DNA from: Aquabacterium sp.
GTDB taxonomy: Bacteria > Pseudomonadota > Gammaproteobacteria > Burkholderiales > Burkholderiaceae_C
Length of the DNA: 54,257 nt
Assembly: GCF_030652515.1 (NCBI RefSeq)
Contig: NZ_JAUSAR010000047.1
Span: 1-54,257 of the forward strand
Reading direction: 5' to 3'
The notes beneath the pieces are model-generated. The model was given only the letters and a program-made list of their open reading frames with translations. It did no database searches and had not been told where the DNA came from. Positions 26,382 through 34,557 of the stretch are shown in pieces; positions within the stretch are counted from its first letter, which is position 1; each line of letters starts with the position of its first letter. Position numbers and translations under genes: made by a program.

Positions 26382-27311
26382 TCAGACCTGCGGGGGATCC
26401 ATGAAGCGCTGGAAGTGCCGATGCTGGGCGATCGCGGCCTTGAATGTTGCGGCCGTGGTGACCGCGTCCGCCGCCGAGCCCACGATGACGCCCAGATCGG
26501 GCTCGCCCCCCGGCAGGTCCAGCGAGGCACCCGCAGCCTCCAGCAAGGTGGCACCCGCGCCCAGCACCAGGATCGGTTTGCAATGGCGGTACTGGTCACG
26601 CACAAACTCCAAGGCTGGCCCCACGCCGACCAAGGCCGCGATACCTGCCTCGCCATCGGGGATGACCATGGCGTCATAAAGCACCGAAGGCGAGGCTTCA
26701 AAGGTGATGTCCACATGGATCGGCGTGCCGCTCACGGACTCGACCACACCCAGTTGTACGCCCACGAAACGCGGCACAGCGTCGTCCTGGATCAGCGCGG
26801 TGTAAATGGCCTTCAAGGAATCCGCTTCGACGCCATGGGCCACCAGCAAGGCCACGCGGCGCGCCTTGATCTCGCCATCGCCCGGCCGGGCCCGCAACGA
26901 CAGCGCGGGCGACGGCTCGTACACCGGCGCGGGCAGGTCCGTGGCCAGGGGCATGGGTGCGGGCACCACGATGCCCAGACCAGCCGCCACGCCCTGCGCC
27001 AAAGCGGGATCGACATTGGCCAGCATGGACACCACGCGCTCGCGGATGGCCTGGGTCTGCACACGCGTCAATTCAAAGCGGTAGGCCTTGATGATGTGCT
27101 CCTGCTCGATGGGCGTCTGGCTTTTCCAGAACAAGGTGGCCTGGGCGTAGTGCTCGGCAAACTTCTCGGGCTTGCCACGCACCTTGTCTTCGGCCACGGG
27201 CTCGGGGAATGAGGTGAAGCCCGTCATGCGGCCCGCCTGGAAGGGGCAGCCGCCGCCCAGTGAGTTGGGCTCGTAGGCCACACGGCCCCGGTGCACGGCC
27301 TGGCGGTGCAT
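26382..27311 (-). CDS. C-terminal part of HPII catalase (helical plus DJ-1/PfpI-like domain)
   Basis: Open frame of 309 residues starting at the first ATG after the amber codon. It begins MHRQAVHRGRVAYEPNSLGG, the wrapping segment of large catalases, continues with the four-helix part (KPEKFAEHYAQATLFWKSQT) and ends with a flavodoxin/DJ-1-like domain (RRVALLVAHGVEADSLKAI and YDAMVIPDGEAGIAALVG). Whether it is translated on its own is doubtful: no clear ribosome site precedes the ATG, and this part has no catalytic residues. It is most likely the detached tail of katE. Confidence 0.75.
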   Translation of the reverse strand: MHRQAVHRGRVAYEPNSLGGGCPFQAGRMTGFTSFPEPVAEDKVRGKPEKFAEHYAQATLFWKSQTPIEQEHIIKAYRFELTRVQTQAIRERVVSMLANVDPALAQGVAAGLGIVVPAPMPLATDLPAPVYEPSPALSLRARPGDGEIKARRVALLVAHGVEADSLKAIYTALIQDDAVPRFVGVQLGVVESVSGTPIHVDITFEASPSVLYDAMVIPDGEAGIAALVGVGPALEFVRDQYRHCKPILVLGAGATLLEAAGASLDLPGGEPDLGVIVGSAADAVTTAATFKAAIAQHRHFQRFMDPPQV

Positions 27312-27320
27312 GCCGTCGCG

Positions 27321-28805
<1,485 letters not shown>

Positions 28806-28944
28806 GAATCTCTTTCCTGGTCAAAGTGGTGTGGCCAAAACTGGAGATCAAGGGGCAATCGGGGTGCCACTGAAAAGGGTGCGTTGTCTGCCCCTGGGGT
28901 AGGCCGTTTAAAGCTGCTTGGCGTAAAGCTTGCTGCAAGTTCGG

Positions 28945-28961
28945 GTTTACGATGGGTAAAC
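28945..28961. promoter_or_regulatory. Inverted repeat between katE and ParA-like gene
   Basis: GTTTAC (28945-28950) and GTAAAC (28956-28961) form a 6-bp inverted repeat with a 5-base centre, and a second palindrome CTTGC-T-GCAAG lies at 28929-28939. Both are in the 188-base divergent region, so they may be operator sites; no regulator is identified. Confidence 0.35.
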
Positions 28962-28993
28962 GTTCTCTCATGCACCAAACTTTGACCAACCCC

Positions 28994-29716
28994 ATGCAAG
29001 ACACCATCAGCAACGAAGCCCTGCCCTTGTCCAGAATCCACCTGATCGGCGGGGAGAAAGGCGGGGTGGGCAAATCAATGGTGTCGCGCCTGCTGGCCCA
29101 GTACTTCATTGACCAGCAACTGCCCTTTGTCGGCTTTGACACCGACCGATCGCATGGGGCATTGCTGCGCTTTTATGCCGGCTTCGCCTCGCCCGTGCTG
29201 ATCGACCGCTACGAGGCGCTGGACCACATCGTCGAAACTGCCATCGAGCAAGCCGGCCAGCGCGTGTTGGTGGACCTGGCCGCGCAAACGCATGAGCCCT
29301 TGGTGAAGTGGATGGAAGAATCCGGCGTGCTGGACATGGCCGCGGAGTCCGGCTTCAAGCTCACCTATTGGCACGTGATGGATTCGGGCCGTGACTCGGT
29401 CAACCTGCTGACCCGACTGCTGGACCGATTCGGCTCGCGCTTGAACTACGTGCTGGTGCAGAACCAGTTGCGCGGTGATGACTTCAGCCAGCTGGAAAAA
29501 TCAGGCCAGCTGGAACGCGCCTTGGGCCTGGGCGCCAAGGTGATCGCCATCAAACACTTGCACGACAACGTGGTGCAGAAGATCGACGCCAACAACGTGA
29601 GCTTCTGGGCGGCCAAGAACGGCGGCGATGTCAGTGGCCTGGGCCTGATGGAACGCCAGCGGCTGAAGACCTGGCTGCAACACGCCTATGGCGAATTGGC
29701 CAAAGCCGACGCCTGA
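28994..29716 (+). CDS. ParA/MinD-like P-loop ATPase
   Basis: Deviant-Walker ATPase of the ParA/MinD superfamily, often labelled mobilization protein in this order though it is chromosomal. The ATG at 28994 gives 240 residues; starts at 28952 and 28970 are also possible, but the first lies inside an inverted repeat. The Walker motif IHLIGGEKGGVGKSMVSRLL is at residues 15-35, followed by DTDRSHGALLRFY and VLVDLAAQTHEPL. No ParB or centromere-like repeat is nearby, so a partition role is not supported. Substrate unknown. Confidence 0.82.
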   Translation: MQDTISNEALPLSRIHLIGGEKGGVGKSMVSRLLAQYFIDQQLPFVGFDTDRSHGALLRFYAGFASPVLIDRYEALDHIVETAIEQAGQRVLVDLAAQTHEPLVKWMEESGVLDMAAESGFKLTYWHVMDSGRDSVNLLTRLLDRFGSRLNYVLVQNQLRGDDFSQLEKSGQLERALGLGAKVIAIKHLHDNVVQKIDANNVSFWAAKNGGDVSGLGLMERQRLKTWLQHAYGELAKADA

Positions 29717-29731
29717 GCTGGGCAGCGAGGC

Positions 29732-30421
29732 TCAGGCTGTGGGCTTGACCTGCATGGCCGCCAGCGACTGCGTGCCCACGATGATCATCCGCACCATGGT
29801 CACCAGTTGAGCGGTCAGCTCGTCCTGCTTGTCAGGCGGCATGTCCATGGCGGAGGCGCCCATGGCGAACACCAGGCGGGTGATCGCCTTGGCTGTCAGG
29901 GCCGGCTCGAACAGACCGGTCTGGTTGGCGGCCGCCAGGCGGATCAGGTCCAGGCGCAATTCTTCTTCAAAAAAATGCAGCTCGCGCTCGACCGCCTGTT
30001 TGTAGGCATCCGAGCCGACCGTGCCTTCGCACAGCAGGATGTGCAGCAACTTGTCGTCTGAGCGAAGCTGGTCCATGAAGGCGTGGATGGACCCGGCCAC
30101 CACGCTTTGCTCGGCCGTGGCGCGGTGCCTGGCTTCGCCAATGATCTGGCGGAGGGAGCGCCCTGCCCGGTCGATCAAGGCCACGGCCAGCTCGTCCATG
30201 TCGCGGAACTGGCGGTAAAAGCTGTTGGGCGCGATGCCCGCCTCCCGAGCCACCTCGCGCAGGCTCAGCGACGACACGCTGCGGTGAGGCCCCACGAGCT
30301 TCAAGGCGGCCGCGATGATGTCCTCTCGGGAAATCACGGCTTTGCGCCCCAGGGCGTGGCCAGAAGGCACCGTGCCTGACAAGGTTTCCGGGAGGTCTAA
30401 AGACGTGTCCAAGGTGGTCAA
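29732..30421 (-). CDS. fabR: TetR-family regulator, FabR-like
   Basis: DNA-binding repressor, 229 residues, of the TetR family. The helix-turn-helix is in SLSLREVAREAGIAPNSFYR followed by FRDMDELAVALIDRAG; the pattern including RKAVISREDIIAAALKLVG resembles FabR, which controls unsaturated fatty-acid genes in response to acyl-CoA/ACP. It is divergent from a ferredoxin reductase and a desaturase gene, which supports that role. A TATAAT on the minus strand (30448-30443) lies only about 20 bases before its start. FabR is inferred from context and similarity. Confidence 0.82.
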   Translation of the reverse strand: MTTLDTSLDLPETLSGTVPSGHALGRKAVISREDIIAAALKLVGPHRSVSSLSLREVAREAGIAPNSFYRQFRDMDELAVALIDRAGRSLRQIIGEARHRATAEQSVVAGSIHAFMDQLRSDDKLLHILLCEGTVGSDAYKQAVERELHFFEEELRLDLIRLAAANQTGLFEPALTAKAITRLVFAMGASAMDMPPDKQDELTAQLVTMVRMIIVGTQSLAAMQVKPTA

Positions 30422-30465
30422 CGCGCTTTGTAAGGGTCAGGGATTATACCGCCCAACATTAATGC

Positions 30466-30485
30466 ACAACTGTATAGACAAATGT
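30466..30485. promoter_or_regulatory. Candidate operator between fabR-like and desaturase genes
   Basis: The 20 bases ACAACTGTATAGACAAATGT form an imperfect palindrome of the pattern ACA-N2-TGT-N-TA-N-ACA-N2-TGT, matching its complement at 14 of 20 positions. It lies 45 bases upstream of the reductase start and 45 from the regulator start, and includes a TATAGA that could be the -10 of the reductase. Typical TetR-type operator size; binding is inferred. Confidence 0.5.
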
Positions 30486-30530
30486 TCTAGAGTCACTACA
30501 ATGCGCTCAAAGTCTGCATTTGGAGACCCT

Positions 30531-31619
30531 GTGACCGCCCGTTCCGCCAACACCACCCTGAGCCGTCTGATCGCCCCACTGGTCAAACCGTCCGTGTTTG
30601 ACTTTTGGGCAGGGCACCTCAATCCCGCCTGGTCCTGGGAGCGCCCTCTCGCCCGCGTGGTGGCTCGCCACCTCGAAGCCCAGGGCACCGTCACGCTTGA
30701 TCTGAAGGCCAACCGCCATTGCGCCGCCATTCAGCCGGGGCAGCACATCAACGTCAGCGCCGAGGTCAATGGCCGTCGCGTCACGCGCAGCTACAGCCCC
30801 ACCCGCATTTCCCGGTCGGGCAAGCGCCTGTCGATCACCGTCAAGCAAGTCGATGGCGGCAAGCTGAGCCAGCACCTGTGCCGCCAAACCCAGGTGGGCG
30901 ATGCGCTGGAGATCGGCCCGGCCTTTGGCGACATGACCCTGCCCCCAGCCAGCGCGCCGAGCTTGTTCCTGGCGGCTGGCAGTGGCATCACCCCCTTGAT
31001 GAGCCTGACCCGCGCGCTCGACCAAGTCGGCCTGACGCAAGACCTGACCTTGGTCTACTGGGCCCGCACCCGTGCCGAGCTGTGCTTCGTGGCCGAGCTG
31101 CGCGCCTTGGCCGCCCGCCAGCCGCGTTTCAAGGTCCACTTCGTGCTCACGCAAGAAGCCCAGCGTTTGAATGGCGAGCATGCAGAGCGCCTGAACGCCG
31201 ATCTGCTGGCCACCCTGGTGCCTGACTTGGCCCAGCGCCGCGTCTACGCCTGCGGCCCGGCCGACTTCGTGGACACCGCCCGCTCGCTGAGCCTGGGCCA
31301 TGCGCTGTCGTTCGTGGGCGAGGCCTTCACGCCGCCCACCCTGGCCGTCACCGACGCCCTCGGCACCGTGCGCATCAACCTGGCTTTGAGCGGCCGCACT
31401 TTGGAAGTACCCACCGGCCAAGCCTTGCTGCCCGCCCTGGAGGCCCAGGGCCTGAGCCTGCCTTCCGGTTGCCGCATGGGCATCTGCAACACCTGCGCTT
31501 GCCCCAAGCAAACCGGGGTCACCCAGAACCTGCTCAGCGGCGACAAGGACGACACCCCCACGTCAGCCTTGCGCCTGTGCGTCAGCCGCGCCTGCACCGA
31601 CCTCACGCTTGATCTTTGA
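30531..31619 (+). CDS. Ferredoxin reductase with C-terminal 2Fe-2S domain
   Basis: Electron-transfer protein: FAD domain (RVTRSYSPTRIS as the flavin loop), NAD(P) domain (SLFLAAGSGITPLMSLTRAL and RVYACGPADFVDTARSL) and a plant-type ferredoxin domain with CRMGICNTC plus a distal cysteine in LRLCVSRAC. About 362 residues from the GTG at 30531, which has GGAG 5 bases upstream; an ATG at 30501 lacks one. It is 19 bases ahead of the fatty-acid desaturase and most likely feeds electrons to it, as in other desaturase operons. Confidence 0.9.
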   Translation: MTARSANTTLSRLIAPLVKPSVFDFWAGHLNPAWSWERPLARVVARHLEAQGTVTLDLKANRHCAAIQPGQHINVSAEVNGRRVTRSYSPTRISRSGKRLSITVKQVDGGKLSQHLCRQTQVGDALEIGPAFGDMTLPPASAPSLFLAAGSGITPLMSLTRALDQVGLTQDLTLVYWARTRAELCFVAELRALAARQPRFKVHFVLTQEAQRLNGEHAERLNADLLATLVPDLAQRRVYACGPADFVDTARSLSLGHALSFVGEAFTPPTLAVTDALGTVRINLALSGRTLEVPTGQALLPALEAQGLSLPSGCRMGICNTCACPKQTGVTQNLLSGDKDDTPTSALRLCVSRACTDLTLDL

Positions 31620-31638
31620 CGAAGAAAACTGACCCAGC

Positions 31639-32754
31639 ATGACTTCATCCAAATCCCTGAGCCGCACCCTGAACGACGAAGAATTGACGCACTTCGGCGC
31701 CGAAATAGACGCCCTGCGCGCCCGCACCGTGGCCGACCTGGGCGAGCGCGATGCGCGCTACATCCGCCGCGTCGTCAAGGCCGTCAACTACCTGGAAGCC
31801 GGCGGCCGCATCGTGTTGATGGCTGGCTTGTTCCCACCCGCTTTTGTGCTGGGCACCTTGATGCTGGGCGTGTCCAAAATCATCGAGAACATGGAAGTGG
31901 GCCACAACGTCATGCACGGCCAGTACGACTGGATGGGCGACCCCACCTTGACCGGCAAGACCTACGAGTGGGACATCGTCGGCACTTCCGACAACTGGCG
32001 CAAGACGCACAACTTCCGCCACCACACCTACACCAATGTGCACGGCATGGACGACGACATTGGCTACGGCGTGCTGCGCCTGTTCCCCGAACAAAAGTGG
32101 AACCCCTTCTTCCTGTTCCAGCCGCTGATCGCGGTCATCTTTGCGCTGCTGTTTCAATGGGGCGTGGCCATCCAGGATCTGCGCCTGGGCCGTTACTTCA
32201 TGGGCAAGATAACGGGCAAGCAACTGGGTGAGCAGTTCAAGCCCGTGGGCAAGAAGATGCGCTACCAGCTGATCAAGGACTACGTGATCTTCCCGCTGCT
32301 GGCCGGCCCGTTCTTTGTGCCGGTGCTGCTGGGCAACCTGATCGCCAATGGCATGCGCAATGTGTGGACCTACAGCATCATTTTCTGCGGCCACTTCACC
32401 ACCGACGTGGAGACCTTTCCGCGCAGCATCGTGAAGAACGAAACGCGAGGCCACTGGTATGCGCGCCAGATCAAGGGCTCGTCCAACCTCAAGGGCGGGC
32501 GCTTGCTGAACCTGATGTCGGGCAACCTGAGCTTCCAGATCGAGCACCACCTGTTCCCCGACCTGCCAGCCAACCGCTACGCAGAGATCGCACCGGAAGT
32601 GCAAGCCATCTGCGCGCGCTACGGCCAGCACTACAACAATGGTTCATTCGCGCGCCATTTCGGCCAGGTGATCTGGCGCATCCTGCGCCATGCATGGCCA
32701 AGTCGGCCCAAGGCCGCGGTGCCCACCGGCGACCTGGCCATGGACCAATCCTGA
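31639..32754 (+). CDS. Membrane fatty-acid desaturase
   Basis: Di-iron desaturase that puts a double bond into fatty acyl chains in the membrane. The 371-residue protein carries the three histidine boxes: GHNVMHGQ, HNFRHHTYTN and IEHHLFPDLPANRY. Hydrophobic segments occur at VLMAGLFPPAFVLGTLMLG, FFLFQPLIAVIFALLFQW and FPLLAGPFFVPVLLG. It is cotranscribed with the ferredoxin reductase (19-base gap) and next to a FabR-like repressor. Regiospecificity is not readable. Its stop is directly adjacent to the stop of the convergent barrel gene. Confidence 0.93.
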   Translation: MTSSKSLSRTLNDEELTHFGAEIDALRARTVADLGERDARYIRRVVKAVNYLEAGGRIVLMAGLFPPAFVLGTLMLGVSKIIENMEVGHNVMHGQYDWMGDPTLTGKTYEWDIVGTSDNWRKTHNFRHHTYTNVHGMDDDIGYGVLRLFPEQKWNPFFLFQPLIAVIFALLFQWGVAIQDLRLGRYFMGKITGKQLGEQFKPVGKKMRYQLIKDYVIFPLLAGPFFVPVLLGNLIANGMRNVWTYSIIFCGHFTTDVETFPRSIVKNETRGHWYARQIKGSSNLKGGRLLNLMSGNLSFQIEHHLFPDLPANRYAEIAPEVQAICARYGQHYNNGSFARHFGQVIWRILRHAWPSRPKAAVPTGDLAMDQS

Positions 32755-33399
32755 TCAGAAGCGGTACTTCAGGCCCACGGTGGTCAAATCCACATCCTTG
32801 CGGCCTTCACCGGCGAACTTCAGATCGTGGCGCTCCCAATCCAGCGTAGCACTCCAGTTGCGCGTGAAGTCGAAGCTCAAGCCCGCACCGTAGGCCAGGG
32901 CAAAAGCATCTTCAGACCCTGAAGGTGCCACCAGGCCCACCACAGGCTTGCTCTTGGTGAAGCCGTAAGTGGCACCGACCTTGCCCACCAGCGTGAACAT
33001 GGGGCCCAGGGGCACGAAGCCCGTCAGCATGGCATTGACGCCCCGCGCTTTTTGCGTGCCGCCATTGCGGTCTGCATCACCCCACTGGATGTAGCCCAGC
33101 TCCATGCCCAGGTAGGGATTGAACATGCCACCTGTGTAAATCTTGCCGGAGGTGTCTGGATCTTCGCAGCTCAAACCGGGCACACACGAAGTGTTCAGTT
33201 CGCCCTGGCCAATGCTGGCCCCCACATATCCGGAGGTGGTGTAGGGCAACCAGGAATAGCGCAACTCACTGGCCGTCGGCCCTCTGTCGGGGCCCTGGCT
33301 TTGCGCCATCGCAGGTGCGGCCATGGCGATGGACAGCCATGCTGCGGTTGATGCGGTCGCAAGCTTGAGCTTGAAGTGCTTGGCGGATGTTTGTCTCAT
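32755..33399 (-). CDS. Outer-membrane beta-barrel protein, OmpW/porin-like
   Basis: Small outer-membrane barrel of about 214 residues. The ATG at 33399 has AGGAG upstream and starts MRQTSAKHFKLKLATASTAA, a signal peptide ending at AMAQSQG. The mature chain has alternating hydrophobic strands (GYVGASIGQGEL, YLGMELGYIQWGDA, GATYGFTKSK, AYGAGLSFDFTRNWSATLDW) and ends VGLKYRF with the terminal aromatic residue needed for barrel assembly. Two cysteines in the second loop (CVPGLSC) may form a disulfide. Function unknown. Confidence 0.85.
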   Translation of the reverse strand: MRQTSAKHFKLKLATASTAAWLSIAMAAPAMAQSQGPDRGPTASELRYSWLPYTTSGYVGASIGQGELNTSCVPGLSCEDPDTSGKIYTGGMFNPYLGMELGYIQWGDADRNGGTQKARGVNAMLTGFVPLGPMFTLVGKVGATYGFTKSKPVVGLVAPSGSEDAFALAYGAGLSFDFTRNWSATLDWERHDLKFAGEGRKDVDLTTVGLKYRF

Positions 33400-33544
33400 G
33401 CAGATGCTCCTGTGAATGATGAAATGCACCACCACATGGCAAACTTCGTGCCTTCGCTGGCGATCACGGTCAGACATGTCACAGATTCAAGCAAGCAGGT
33501 ATCTCGTTTGCTGCAATCAGGCATCCCATCAACAGGAGATCGCC

Positions 33545-33913
33545 ATGAGTGTCACTGACCGCCTTTGGCCCAACGGCCCCGTTGACCTACCGCCAGAAGC
33601 AGGCAACCTCGCCGCCTCACGCTACGAGCCGGATGAACAATGGCTTCGACAAGCCGACGCAGAGTTTCAGAAAGCCGCGCTGTGGCGATGGTTTGCCACG
33701 CACCTGGAAGACCCCCGAGATGCCGTCCCACACAGCGAAGATGATGACGACTACCTGTGGGGAGATGATGAGCCCGTGATGGCCGACCGGGCCCTGAACG
33801 AGCGCTTCGGCTCAATGGTGCCCACGGCCGTGGTGTATGAAGTGCTGTCCGCCATTCGTCGCGAAGTCGGCAACGAGTGGGCTCACAAGCGCCTGGACAA
33901 GGCGGGAGGCTGA
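33545..33913 (+). CDS. Hypothetical acidic protein
   Basis: A 122-residue product. The ATG at 33545 has AGGAG 7 bases upstream and gives MSVTDRLWPNGPVDLPPEAG. The middle part is strongly acidic (DEDDDDYLWGDDEPV-like stretch near residues 60-75) and the end reads TAVVYEVLSAIRREVGNEW. No family recognised. Cytoplasmic; no membrane segment. Neighbours are unrelated genes on the opposite strand. Confidence 0.7.
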   Translation: MSVTDRLWPNGPVDLPPEAGNLAASRYEPDEQWLRQADAEFQKAALWRWFATHLEDPRDAVPHSEDDDDYLWGDDEPVMADRALNERFGSMVPTAVVYEVLSAIRREVGNEWAHKRLDKAGG

Positions 33914-33918
33914 TGAAG

Positions 33919-34131
33919 TCAGCCACCGCCTTGGGTTTTGGGCGGCAAGCGGGCCTTGTCCTTGTCAGAGATGGTGGTGGTTGCTTCGCCAGGCTTCTGC
34001 TCGGGCTCCTGCGTGGCATCAATTTCAGTGAGGTTGGAGTCGGGCACAGGCGTGCTCCGATCCTTGGCCGTGCCCTCGTTGCGAGGTGCGCCCGGACCGT
34101 GGCCCACGCTGACGGATGTTGAATTACCCAT
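33919..34131 (-). CDS. Small low-complexity protein, possible
   Basis: Possible 70-residue gene. AAGGA lies about 9 bases before the ATG at 34131. The sequence (MGNSTSVSVGHGPGAPRNEG, then a Pro/Glu/Thr-rich part with EPEQKPGEATTTISDKDK) appears unstructured. The good ribosome site and its place just before the H-NS-type gene on the same strand argue for it; the low complexity argues against. No function can be given. Confidence 0.4.
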   Translation of the reverse strand: MGNSTSVSVGHGPGAPRNEGTAKDRSTPVPDSNLTEIDATQEPEQKPGEATTTISDKDKARLPPKTQGGG

Positions 34132-34196
34132 GATGATCGCGTCCTTGAAAACATGCGGTTGCTGAGCCCCAAGCCCAGCAATGCACGTTCCCGCGA

Positions 34197-34481
34197 TCAG
34201 GAAACCTGTTCAGGCGAGGGTGTGACCAGCCGCAACTCTTCCACGGTGTAACCCTCTTTGGTCAGGGCTTCGCGGATCCAGGGGGGTTGCGAGCCTTCAC
34301 CATTCCAGGTGTCACCAGTGCGCGGATGCTTGTATTTGGGCCCGGCCGGAGGTGGCGGTGGCTCCACTTTGCGAACGATCGTTTCGGACTCTTCGATGCC
34401 CAATTCATCGGGCGATATTTGCCAGAAATCGAGGAGTTTCCTGATCGAGCGCAGTACTGCTTCTTGTTCTGCGGTCAACAT
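34197..34481 (-). CDS. H-NS family nucleoid protein, short form
   Basis: 94-residue DNA-binding protein. The C-terminal half, KYKHPRTGDTWNGEGSQPPW and IREALTKEGYTVEELRL, is the H-NS DNA-binding domain, with TWNGEG in the place of the TWSGRGR AT-hook-like loop. The N-terminal part (LTAEQEAVLRSIRKLLDFWQ) is a short helix instead of the long coiled-coil of classical H-NS, followed by a VEPPPPPAGP linker. So it may act as a partner or antagonist of full-length H-NS (inference). Confidence 0.85.
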   Translation of the reverse strand: MLTAEQEAVLRSIRKLLDFWQISPDELGIEESETIVRKVEPPPPPAGPKYKHPRTGDTWNGEGSQPPWIREALTKEGYTVEELRLVTPSPEQVS

Positions 34482-34557
34482 GGTTTTTTCAAGATGGAAT
34501 CACGTCTGGGGTGTTCTCTTGGTATTCAAACATTGAATGGAAAATCAATCAGGGTAA

